Assembly (NCBI GenBank): GCA_026671195.1
Contig: JAPOHD010000066.1
Coordinates: forward strand, 1 to 64,000
DNA from: Draconibacterium aestuarii
GTDB taxonomy: Bacteria; Bacteroidota; Bacteroidia; Bacteroidales; Prolixibacteraceae
Reading direction: 5' to 3'
Length of the DNA: 64,000 nt
Below the pieces are notes generated by a model. That model made no database searches. It was not told where the DNA came from and saw nothing but the letters and a program-made list of their open reading frames with translations. Position numbers and translations under genes: made by a program. Shown piece by piece: positions 1 to 7,400 of the stretch. Position 1 is the stretch's first letter. Each line of letters starts with the position of its first letter.

Positions 1-111
1 AATCCTCCAAAAGAAGAAACTGGAACAGAATTTACTATTTTCATAACGGTATTGTTTAGCAACACCAATTTAGGTGAACGTACCAAAGCTGTAAAGCATT
101 CATTTGAATAG
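1..111 (+). CDS. C-terminal end of an unidentified protein (partial, 5' end outside window)
   Basis: Frame 1 is open from the first base and ends at TAG 109-111, giving the last 36 residues of a protein (starts NPPKEETGTEF, ends AVKHSFE). The piece contains a short hydrophobic beta-like stretch (FTIFITVLF). The stop lies inside a strong rho-independent terminator, which supports this being a true gene end. Too little is visible to name a family. Confidence 0.55.
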   Translation, partial: NPPKEETGTEFTIFITVLFSNTNLGERTKAVKHSFE

Positions 112-126
112 TTTTACAGCTTTTTT
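85..126 (+). terminator. Rho-independent terminator
   Basis: Perfect 11-bp inverted repeat AAAGCTGTAAA (85-95) and TTTACAGCTTT (113-123) with a 17-nt loop, running into a T tract to 126. It overlaps the stop codon of the preceding partial gene and lies only about 36 nt before the next start codon. Confidence 0.85.
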
Positions 127-161
127 AGACCAACTCCCGCGGATTTAAGGTTTTAACCAGC

Positions 162-1001
162 ATGCCGGGTTCCGATCCTAACGAAGATCGTGCAGCATTT
201 ATGAGCCTTGATTGTGTGGATCCTTTAATGCCTGCAAAAAGCGATGAGGACATGCAAAACGAAGTAATGCGCAGGATCAGGGACTTTAATATGACAATGG
301 TAGCTTTTGGCGACGCTGAAATTCTTCACAACTGGGTAGAAGCTGCTCCTCCGGGACGAATTATTCCCGGAATTGGAATTAGTAATGCAACAGAAATGAC
401 CGTTGACGCTTTTCGCGATTCGTTAAGCAATGGTTTTTATAAAGTAATGGCCGAAGTTGCACCTCAATACCAGGGAATTTCTCCAAGCGATCCGGCCCTT
501 GATCCTTATTTTGCAATTGCCGAGGAAATGAATATCCCGGTGGGAATACACATGGGAACCGGTGGAAATGGTATGGCCAATTTAACACAGCCCAAATACA
601 GGGCTTCCTTAGGCGATCCGTTTTTACTGGAAGATTTGCTTGCCCGACATCCAAAAATGAAAATCTGGGTACAGCACTCCGGTTACCCCATGGTGGAGCA
701 CATGATTGCACTAATGGGAGCCAACGCTTATGTATATGTTGATATATCAGGAATGATTTGGAGTTACCCGCTTGACGATGTGCATTATTACATTCAACGA
801 ATGGTACGGGCAGGATTTGGAAAACGTATTATGTACGGTACCGACTTTATGATGTGGCCACGTTTATTTGAAACTTCAATGGGAGTAATCGAACATGCCC
901 AGTATCTTTCTGAAGGTCAGAAAAGAGATATTTTATTCAACAATGCGGCCCGTTTTTTCAGAATGGATGAAAGCCAGTTTGAATGGCCGGAAGATAAATA
1001 A
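162..1001 (+). CDS. Amidohydrolase-family TIM-barrel protein, N-terminally truncated
   Basis: 279 residues resembling the amidohydrolase-2 family (PF04909, metal-dependent TIM-barrel hydrolases or decarboxylases). Visible parts: the LMPAKSDEDMQNEVMRRI segment that normally follows strand 1, a strand-5 His in GIHMG (H130), a strand-6 His in VQHSGYP (H172) and a metal-ligand Asp in YGTDF (D228). The first beta strand with its HxH metal motif, expected about 20-30 residues before this start, is absent. Upstream the frame meets a stop at about 127-129, and the preceding terminator leaves no room for the missing part. The gene therefore looks 5'-truncated and may be inactive. A CE1-like esterase follows on the same strand. 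Family confidence is good; substrate is unknown. Confidence 0.75.
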   Translation: MPGSDPNEDRAAFMSLDCVDPLMPAKSDEDMQNEVMRRIRDFNMTMVAFGDAEILHNWVEAAPPGRIIPGIGISNATEMTVDAFRDSLSNGFYKVMAEVAPQYQGISPSDPALDPYFAIAEEMNIPVGIHMGTGGNGMANLTQPKYRASLGDPFLLEDLLARHPKMKIWVQHSGYPMVEHMIALMGANAYVYVDISGMIWSYPLDDVHYYIQRMVRAGFGKRIMYGTDFMMWPRLFETSMGVIEHAQYLSEGQKRDILFNNAARFFRMDESQFEWPEDK

Positions 1002-1005
1002 GCAT

Positions 1006-1065
1006 TTCGTGTGAGGCACGAAGTAGTTTCGCGACTAAGAATATCCGGGTTGAGCCCGGATATTC
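1006..1065. repeat. Two consecutive intergenic hairpins
   Basis: First hairpin: TTCGTG (1006-1011) and CACGAA (1017-1022) with loop TGAGG. Second: GAATATCCGGG (1039-1049) and CCCGGATATTC (1055-1065), an 11-bp perfect stem with loop TTGAG. Neither is followed by a T tract, so a classical terminator is unlikely. A REP-like palindromic element or mRNA processing/stabilising structure is possible. Confidence 0.5.
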
Positions 1066-1170
1066 AAATAACTAAAGAACTTTCAACAGGGATAAACGAA
1101 AACAAATACGAGGATACTATTTCTTCAACTTTATGTGTGTTTTTGGCCTCAAAATTTTAATATAAAAACA

Positions 1171-2280
1171 ATGAAAAACTCGAACCTTAAACTTGTAATT
1201 AGTATTATAACCATTCTGATTTTTTCTGGTGCGTTGCAGGCACAAATGTTTAAACGAACCCCAACCCCAAATGACACCTTAAAATCAACGCGTGTACTTG
1301 CCAACGGCGATGTTGTTTTTAGTATTTATGCTCCTGAAGCTGAAAGTGTAAATCTGGGAGGAGATATTGTTCCCTGGGGAAAAAAAGTTGAAAGTGTAAA
1401 AGCTGAAAATGGTGTTTGGACAATGGTAATTCCAAAAGCAGCTGCCGGTACTTATCGATATCATGTTATGGTTGATGGTGTTAAAGTTTACGATCCAAAA
1501 GCTCCCGATGCCTATAAAACTTCGGCTTTAATTGATGTAACCCCTGATGGTGAAGATGAGTTTTTTGCCTTACGTAAGGCTATTCCACACGGAGCAGTTG
1601 CGGCCATTAAATATTTTTCAACTTCAACCAAAACCATGCGTAACATGCAGGTGTGGACGCCTCCCGGATACAATGCAAAAAACAACAAACTTCCAGTATT
1701 ATATTTAATACATGGTGGCGGCGACAGCGAATTGGCATGGCCAGGTGTTGGCCGGGCAGGAACCATTATGGACAATCTACTTGCAGAAGGAAAATGTAAG
1801 GATATGATTGTAGTAATGCCCGATGGAGGTATTGATGTAAATCTGTTTGTTGAAGATTTGGTAAACGACATTATTCCTTATGTTGAGTCGAATTTTAATG
1901 TTTATGCCGATACTGATCAACGTGCGTTGGCAGGCCTTTCAATGGGAGGACTCGAAGTTCTTGAAACTTTTATGGCACAACCCAATATGTTTGCCTATAT
2001 AAATGTGATGAGCTCGGGATGGTTTGCCAATAACAAAGAAATGTATGAAACCGGAGATAAACGCCTGGCAGAAATTGCTCCAACTTTAAATAAAACCGCC
2101 AAATTGTTATTATTTACCCAGGCCGGCCCCGAAGACATTGCCTACAACAATGGCAAGGAAATGCTGAAGGTATTTGACAAGAACAACATTAAATATGAAT
2201 TTAGTGAAATGCCCGGTGGTCACAGTTGGATGGTCTGGAGAAATGATTTACACAGTTTTGCGCAAAAGATTTTTAAATAA
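1171..2280 (+). CDS. CE1-type esterase (esterase D family) with N-terminal Ig-like domain
   Basis: The start is placed at ATG 1171, which begins a Sec signal peptide ending GALQAQ; an in-frame upstream ATG (1135) would add 12 residues without signal character. After the signal comes an early-set Ig-like domain (about 35-120; RVLANGDVVFSIYAPEAESV) as found before feruloyl/acetyl-xylan esterases, then an alpha/beta-hydrolase domain of the esterase-D type (PF00756): IHGGGD oxyanion loop, nucleophile elbow GLSMGG (Ser about 257), and C-terminal His in GGHSW. Such proteins hydrolyse feruloyl or acetyl esters on plant polysaccharides in the periplasm or at the cell surface. It is followed 72 nt later by a type-B carboxylesterase, suggesting a de-esterification pair. 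The exact substrate cannot be read from sequence. Confidence 0.85.
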   Translation: MKNSNLKLVISIITILIFSGALQAQMFKRTPTPNDTLKSTRVLANGDVVFSIYAPEAESVNLGGDIVPWGKKVESVKAENGVWTMVIPKAAAGTYRYHVMVDGVKVYDPKAPDAYKTSALIDVTPDGEDEFFALRKAIPHGAVAAIKYFSTSTKTMRNMQVWTPPGYNAKNNKLPVLYLIHGGGDSELAWPGVGRAGTIMDNLLAEGKCKDMIVVMPDGGIDVNLFVEDLVNDIIPYVESNFNVYADTDQRALAGLSMGGLEVLETFMAQPNMFAYINVMSSGWFANNKEMYETGDKRLAEIAPTLNKTAKLLLFTQAGPEDIAYNNGKEMLKVFDKNNIKYEFSEMPGGHSWMVWRNDLHSFAQKIFK

Positions 2281-2352
2281 AATATCCCGAACTTTATAAA
2301 ACCTAAAGAATAAAACAAGACAATTTTAAGAATCAATAAAAACCAAAAACGT

Positions 2353-4035
2353 ATGAAAACCAACAGAAGAAACTTTTTTCAAACCATGGGAGCCGGAGCA
2401 GCCGGATTTGGATTGGCAACAACTCTCCCTTTAGCCGCTTGTGCAACTCCCGAAACTTCAAACAGCTCGGAAGAAGAGGAGGATCAGATCCTGTTTATAG
2501 GTGACGATATTGCCATTGCAGAAACCGTTTATGGCAAAGTAAAAGGATTTATCCTTCGCGGAATTACGCAGTTTCGTGGAATTCCTTATGGTGCCGATAC
2601 AGGTGGTAAAAACCGTTTTATGCCACCTCAGAAGCCGGAACCGTGGGATGACATTCGCCCTGCAGTATGGTGGGGAAATACAGCTCCGCAGATCATGGAC
2701 AACCGTTATGCAAATGCTTACTCATCGTTTGTTGACCATTGGAATTACGACGATGTGAGCGAAGATTGTTTGAAGTTGAATGTGTGGACCCCGGCCATTG
2801 ATACCAATAAACGACCGGTTATCGTATGGTTGCACGGTGGTGGTTACACCAATGGAAACGGCATCGAACAGGATGGATACGACGGAGAAAGCCTTAGTAG
2901 GAAAGGAGATATAGTATTTGTTTCAATCAATCACCGTTTGGGGCCAATAGGTTTTTCTGACCTTTCAGGTGTTGGTGGCGAAAAATACAAAGACTCAGGA
3001 AATGTGGGAGCGCTTGACATGGTAGCAGCATTGGAATGGGTTAAAGAGAACATTGCCAATTTCGGAGGTGATCCGGGTAATGTTACCATAATGGGGCAGT
3101 CGGGTGGAGGAGCCAAAGTTTGTACTGTAGCTGCCATGCCCGCAGCAAAAGGTTTGGTGCACAAAGCAGTTCCATTGAGTGGCTCTACAACGCAGGGAAT
3201 GGACCAATCGTATTCTCAAAAGTTGGGCGGGTACGTTTTAAAAGAAGCTGGTTTAAAACCTTCAGAAGTTGATAAACTGCAGGATTTGCCCTGGAAGGAA
3301 TACATTTTAATTGCAAACAAAGCCAGCCAAAGAATGCGCGAACAAGAAGGCGAAAGTGGATTAATGCGTATGGGTTTTGCTCCTGTAGCTGATGGAATTA
3401 ATATTCCAAAAGGAACTTTCTATACTGATGCCAGTGGTGTCTCGTCAGATGTTCCGATGCTTATTTGCAGTACATTCCACGAATGGGGAATGGCCAGAAC
3501 AATGCCGGAGATGGAAAAAATTACAGCAGATGAAGCAAAGGAAATGTTAAAGGAAAGAGCCGGGTTCAGAGGTGGTTTGGGAGACAAAGCACCTGCAGTT
3601 TACGACGCTTTCGCCAAAGCTTTTCCGGATGCCAAACCCATTGAAGTTATGACACTGGTTGCGAGTAACCGCGCAGGAGTTGTTTCTACTGCTACTGCAA
3701 AACTATATCAAAAAGCACCTGTTTATGTCGCCTGGTTTGGGTGGGAACCGCCAATGTTTAACAATCGGATGCGGGCATTCCACTGTCTAGATATTTGTTT
3801 TTGGTTCAATAACACCGATTTAATGTTAACACACACAGGTGGTGGCGCACGTCCCCGGAAACTCTCTGAGAAAATGTCTGATTCATTGCTTTCGTTCATG
3901 AAAACAGGCGATCCAAATTGTGCATCGTTGCCACAATGGCCTGCATTTTCTGCTGAAAGGGGTGAAACAATGATTCTTAACGATGTTTGCGAAGTGAAAA
4001 ACGATCCGGACAAAGCGGGAAGGGAAATGCTTTAA
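2353..4035 (+). CDS. Type-B carboxylesterase lipoprotein
   Basis: 560 residues of the carboxylesterase type-B family (PF00135). The N-terminus carries an RR motif (TNRRNFFQT) and a lipobox ending PLAAC (Cys30), so it is probably exported, perhaps by Tat, and lipid-anchored. Family motifs: FRGIPYG near 75, SEDCLKLNVWTP near 136-147, WLHGGGY oxyanion region near 159-165, GDPGNVTIMGQSGGG with nucleophile Ser250, and the His of AFHCLD (His477). Likely hydrolyses ester decorations of plant glycans or related carboxylic esters. It lies downstream of the CE1-like esterase on the same strand, with a terminator after it. A second family member occurs at 28782. Annotation as para-nitrobenzyl esterase would be generic. 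Confidence 0.87.
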   Translation: MKTNRRNFFQTMGAGAAGFGLATTLPLAACATPETSNSSEEEEDQILFIGDDIAIAETVYGKVKGFILRGITQFRGIPYGADTGGKNRFMPPQKPEPWDDIRPAVWWGNTAPQIMDNRYANAYSSFVDHWNYDDVSEDCLKLNVWTPAIDTNKRPVIVWLHGGGYTNGNGIEQDGYDGESLSRKGDIVFVSINHRLGPIGFSDLSGVGGEKYKDSGNVGALDMVAALEWVKENIANFGGDPGNVTIMGQSGGGAKVCTVAAMPAAKGLVHKAVPLSGSTTQGMDQSYSQKLGGYVLKEAGLKPSEVDKLQDLPWKEYILIANKASQRMREQEGESGLMRMGFAPVADGINIPKGTFYTDASGVSSDVPMLICSTFHEWGMARTMPEMEKITADEAKEMLKERAGFRGGLGDKAPAVYDAFAKAFPDAKPIEVMTLVASNRAGVVSTATAKLYQKAPVYVAWFGWEPPMFNNRMRAFHCLDICFWFNNTDLMLTHTGGGARPRKLSEKMSDSLLSFMKTGDPNCASLPQWPAFSAERGETMILNDVCEVKNDPDKAGREML

Positions 4036-4094
4036 TCAGGCATTTTTTTATTCATAAGATGAAAAGAAATATAATTTAATATTAGATCTTGATT

Positions 4095-4129
4095 AAAGCT
4101 TGATTATCAATTCATAATCGGGCTTTTGT
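4095..4129 (+). terminator. Rho-independent terminator
   Basis: Stem AAAGC-tt-GATTAT (4095-4107) with ATAATC-gg-GCTTT (4114-4126), loop of 6 nt, then a T-rich tail. A weaker hairpin, AAATGC/GCATTT (4025-4045) with a T7 tail, overlaps the carboxylesterase stop. Both end the 1171-4035 transcript. Confidence 0.7.
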
Positions 4130-4317
4130 TTACTACTTCTTTTAAGGTACCTATTTGTCTGTTAAAATGAAGTTAATGGATAGGTCTTGTCTATTCGTAT
4201 CTCAAAAATTCTTATATTTATACAGAAACTACCAAAAGCAACTGAAAGTCAAATAGTTATGAAGTAGATGTTCATTGTCCCCAAAAATGTAGTCGCTCTT
4301 TTTTTATTGTATTTATT

Positions 4318-5655
4318 GTGTCGGCGTGTACGCACAATGAGTGGCTGCAATTTCTAGGCGCCGATTCCAACATGGTAATTACAGCAAAAGATCTGCCTGA
4401 AGAATGGAATGATAGTTTAAACATCAGATGGGCGATTGATATGGATGGAGAAAGCTGGTCGTCACCCATTGTGCTAGGCGACAAAATTTTTATTTCATCT
4501 GCGTTGCTTGTAAAAAAGGCAGAACGACCTGAAAAGGCTGAGGAACCTGTTGCAGCTAATCCTCCTCGTACCGAAGGTGTAAACAACAATGAAACACCGT
4601 CGCCACCTCCTCCGGCAGAAGACAAAAGTTATTTGGAAGATGTTTACCGCTGGCAAATTACCTGTGTAGATGCTCAATCGGGTAAAGAACTCTGGAAAAA
4701 AACAGCGTTTGAAGGTAATCCGAGGATAAAAAAACATGCCGGAAGTACTTACGCCTGCGAAACTCCTGTAAGTGACGGAAAATACATTTATGTTTACTAC
4801 GGAATGGTGGGGGTATATTGTTTCGATTTAGACGGAAACCTGGTTTGGGAGAAGGATCTTGGCGCTTATGAAACAGTAAATGGCTGGGGTACCGGATCAT
4901 CGCCGGTTCTGCACAATGGACTTTTGTATGTTGTTGTCGACAACGAAGAAAGTTCTTTTTTGGTTGCACTTGAAACACAAAGCGGCAACGAAAAATGGCG
5001 GATTACCCGCGATGAAAAAACAAATTACGGAACACCGGTTATTTGGAAAAACACAACAGGAACCGAGCTTGTGGTGATGGGCAAAACAGTTCGTTCGTAC
5101 AATCCGGAGTCAGGCCAACTTATATGGCAATTAAATGCAGGCGGAAATTATGCCATTCCTTCACCGGTTTATGATACGGAACATATTTATTTAGGAAATG
5201 CAGGCGGACCGCGTGAAACGACTACTTTTTTTACTGTGAAAGCTGGTGCAACCGGTGATATCACGCCCGTTGAAGGAGAAACCATCAGCGAAGGTGTAGT
5301 CTGGGCAAATCCTGAAACCGGAATTTCAAATCCTTCGCCGGTGTTATATAACGGACTTATTTATGTTGTTGCGAGCCGAGGAGGAGGTGTGTGTTGTGTT
5401 GATGCCAAAAGCGGAGAAATTCTTTACAGTGAAAAAATAAATAAAGTTGGGGCAGTATGGGCATCACCGTGGATCTATAACAACAAACTTTACTTTATGG
5501 ACGAAAAAGGTGTAACACGAGTACTTAAAACGGGAGTTGAATTTGAGGTATTGGGCGAAAATGCAATTGACGATAAATTTTGGGCGTCTGTTGTTCCTAC
5601 TTCAAATGCGTATATTTTTAAAGGAGTAGAAAAAATATATTGTGTTGCTAAATAG
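4318..5655 (+). CDS. PQQ-like beta-propeller lipoprotein, signal peptide apparently frameshifted
   Basis: Repeated PQQ-type blades are visible: SSPIVLGDKIFIS, SGKELWKK, NLVWEKDLG, GSSPVLHNGLLYVV, SGNEKWRI, SGQLIWQLNAGG, SPVLYNGLIYVVASRGG and SPWIYNNKLYFMDEKG (BamB/PQQ_2-like, PF13360). A low-complexity Pro/Glu linker lies near residues 60-105. The only in-frame start is GTG 4318, leaving just SAC before the mature protein. An ATG at 4268 in another frame begins MFIVPKNVVAL and, if one T were added to the T7 run at 4299-4305, would continue FFIVFIVSAC, an ideal lipoprotein signal with lipobox VSAC. The gene is thus likely 4268-5655 with a one-base deletion (mutation, phase variation or assembly error). 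Role unknown; extracytoplasmic. Confidence 0.78.
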   Translation: MSACTHNEWLQFLGADSNMVITAKDLPEEWNDSLNIRWAIDMDGESWSSPIVLGDKIFISSALLVKKAERPEKAEEPVAANPPRTEGVNNNETPSPPPPAEDKSYLEDVYRWQITCVDAQSGKELWKKTAFEGNPRIKKHAGSTYACETPVSDGKYIYVYYGMVGVYCFDLDGNLVWEKDLGAYETVNGWGTGSSPVLHNGLLYVVVDNEESSFLVALETQSGNEKWRITRDEKTNYGTPVIWKNTTGTELVVMGKTVRSYNPESGQLIWQLNAGGNYAIPSPVYDTEHIYLGNAGGPRETTTFFTVKAGATGDITPVEGETISEGVVWANPETGISNPSPVLYNGLIYVVASRGGGVCCVDAKSGEILYSEKINKVGAVWASPWIYNNKLYFMDEKGVTRVLKTGVEFEVLGENAIDDKFWASVVPTSNAYIFKGVEKIYCVAK

Positions 5656-5680
5656 CAGAGAAACAAAATAATGGAAGTAA

Positions 5681-5713
5681 AAAAGCCTCGTCGTTATAGG
5701 CGGGGCTCTTTTA
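5681..5713. terminator. Bidirectional terminator between convergent genes
   Basis: Stem AGCCTCGTC (5684-5692) with GGCGGGGCT (5699-5707), two G-T wobbles, loop GTTATA. A T run lies downstream on the + strand and an A run (5679-5684) provides a T tail for the - strand. It sits between the convergent PQQ gene and the 5748-12194 operon. Confidence 0.8.
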
Positions 5714-5747
5714 TTAAAATTTATTTTTACGCTTTATTAAATGATAT

Positions 5748-6242
5748 TCATTCCTGAAGGACTGTTTTGTTTCGTCTGCGATAAGTAATGAATTTATCGA
5801 TATACAGGGTAACAAGTGTAAACAAAGCAAACACTGCCAAAAACCAGCCAACCGTATTTAAATGCACAGTGTTACCTCCCCGGCCGTGACTACCTCTTTT
5901 AAATCCATCTTTCCGGAATGAATCACGATCTCCCGGGAGCGGTCTTGTTCTTCCTTCCCGTAAACTGTCCGGAGCGGATCTAAATTCACGTTCAGCAAAA
6001 ATTCTTTGTCTAACACTGTCATGTATATTCCGAAAATCAGGCCTTTCATATTCTCTCGATCTTTCATTTCTTTCACGTTCAAAATTCCCGCCATGACGGT
6101 CAAAACCTCTGTTAAATGTCTGTTCGTTGTTGAATTTAAAGATCCACATACTCCGTTCTATGAAGCGCAAACGATTCATGGCCATAATTCCTGTAATTAT
6201 TATGCCCAGCGAGAGAATACCAATTGTTATTTTTTTTGCCAT
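5748..6242 (-). CDS. Arg-rich two-TM membrane protein, unknown function
   Basis: 164 residues. One N-terminal TM segment (about 5-21, ITIGILSLGIIITGIMA), then a roughly 100-residue soluble region very rich in Arg, Asp, Glu and Gly (RERNERSREYERPDFRN; GSHGRGGN), then a second TM (about 131-147, VGWFLAVFALFTLVTLYI) and a short basic tail. Both termini are probably cytoplasmic and the charged loop periplasmic. It is the last gene of the operon, 3 nt after the DUF4405 gene, so co-function with that cytochrome-like protein is likely. I recognise no family. The loop holds two His but no CXXCH. Confidence 0.7.
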   Translation of the reverse strand: MAKKITIGILSLGIIITGIMAMNRLRFIERSMWIFKFNNEQTFNRGFDRHGGNFERERNERSREYERPDFRNIHDSVRQRIFAEREFRSAPDSLREGRTRPLPGDRDSFRKDGFKRGSHGRGGNTVHLNTVGWFLAVFALFTLVTLYIDKFITYRRRNKTVLQE

Positions 6243-6245
6243 TGT

Positions 6246-6680
6246 CTACAATTTAATTTTTAAACGTTTTAAAACCCATTTCCAATGCAAACCAAGGTGA
6301 ATTCCAAATAAAGCCAGCGAGATAAGAGAAGAGCTGGTATGCATGGCACGCCAAAATCCTCTTGAACCTCCGAGGTTTAACCACGAAAAATCAATGGTTT
6401 TAGCAATGGCAATTCCGCTTAAAATCATCAAAACCATTCCTGCAAGCAGTAATAGGTCGAGGAAATAGTTAATTCTTGCTCTGCCCGGTGCATGGCTAAA
6501 AAAAACAAGAGTTACCTTTTTTATCCAACTCCAGTTGAGCAAGGTGTGTAGTATAAAAAATGCACCTATGATTAAACCTGCCCATTCGTGAAATCCCAGC
6601 CCGTAAAACGACCGTGGATCCATTAGAAGCAGCATTACTACAGCCAGTAGTATGTTCTGGATAAACTTAAATTTATTCAT
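6246..6680 (-). CDS. DUF4405 cytochrome-b-like four-helix membrane protein
   Basis: 144 residues with four hydrophobic helices (about 10-20, 32-48, 73-93, 115-133). Conserved His positions fit paired heme ligation: H31 (FHEWAG), H45 (ILHTLLNW), H114 (AMHTSSS), H128 and H132 (GIHLGLHW). This pattern matches the DUF4405 family, described as a flavinylation-associated membrane cytochrome. Probable role is transmembrane electron transfer. It is co-directional and tightly spaced with the Arg-rich protein, and in the same operon as a PepSY-TM protein, another family of redox-linked membrane proteins. No flavin-binding FMN_bind protein is visible in the window, so the partner is unknown. Confidence 0.75.
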   Translation of the reverse strand: MNKFKFIQNILLAVVMLLLMDPRSFYGLGFHEWAGLIIGAFFILHTLLNWSWIKKVTLVFFSHAPGRARINYFLDLLLLAGMVLMILSGIAIAKTIDFSWLNLGGSRGFWRAMHTSSSLISLALFGIHLGLHWKWVLKRLKIKL

Positions 6681-6703
6681 CTTTTTTTATTTATATGGAA
6701 TGG

Positions 6704-7345
6704 TTAAAAGATCGTCTTTTGTACAAATAGTCCGAAGTTTGTTTCTACTGAAGGATTTGGTCCGTGTTCATCTAAATTAAAAGCAAGTCCAAATGATAAT
6801 CCTCTGGATTCAAGGCCTAAACGCATCCATTGGTAACTTTTAAAATTACTGTCGGCAGTAAAAACATTTAAAAATTTGAAATGTGTATAGAGATTGAACC
6901 TGTCATTGATTTTGGGCTTGAATTCAAAAATGGTCATAATATCGTAAGCCGGATCACTTTCAATGTTGATGTTGGGGTTAAAAAGAAAAAAGACTTTCTT
7001 TTTTGACAAAGTATAAAGCAAACCCGTTTGTGGATCCAGTCCGCCATTTGTATAAATAAGTCCTCCAACAATTTCCAGGTTTTTAACGGTTTCAACAGAA
7101 AACATATTTCTTAATATCAGGCTGTTTTTATAATCCTCGTTATAATCGAATTCAACCGAATTAAGCAGGAATATTCCAAATCGTGACTCTGGAGAAAATC
7201 TTTTGTTAATAGTGATGTTTACTGAACCAAAATTGTTTCCCAACATTAATTCAACAGGAATAGGTTGAGCACTTGTATCATTAAATATCAGTAGTAATAC
7301 AAAAAGGATTATCGTGAATAATTTTGCGAATTTTAAATCTTTCAT
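6704..7345 (-). CDS. Small outer-membrane beta-barrel-like protein, unknown function
   Basis: The start is placed at ATG 7343-7345 (MKDLKFAKLF), giving a signal peptide ending DTSAQ; an in-frame ATG 15 nt upstream is possible. The mature part of about 190 residues alternates short amphipathic strands (FGSVNITINKRF, SRFGIFLLNSVEFDY, LEIVGGLIYTNGG, FRLGLESRG-like) and ends with an aromatic residue (QKTIF), typical of outer-membrane barrels. It sits 55 nt after the DUF5916 gene and 23 nt before DUF4405. I do not recognise a named family. Confidence 0.65.
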   Translation of the reverse strand: MKDLKFAKLFTIILFVLLLIFNDTSAQPIPVELMLGNNFGSVNITINKRFSPESRFGIFLLNSVEFDYNEDYKNSLILRNMFSVETVKNLEIVGGLIYTNGGLDPQTGLLYTLSKKKVFFLFNPNINIESDPAYDIMTIFEFKPKINDRFNLYTHFKFLNVFTADSNFKSYQWMRLGLESRGLSFGLAFNLDEHGPNPSVETNFGLFVQKTIF

Positions 7346-7400
7346 GTTCAAAATAGTCAATTAATTTATATGATATAAGTTGTGTTCTTATAACTGTATC

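Noticed and set aside
1039-1065. Hairpin as terminator of the amidohydrolase
   Set aside because: No T run follows on either strand.
5940-6130. Arg-rich low-complexity stretch as a sign of a wrong reading frame in 5748-6242
   Set aside because: The frame has TM segments at both ends, a signal-anchor start and tight operon spacing; overlapping frames lack these.
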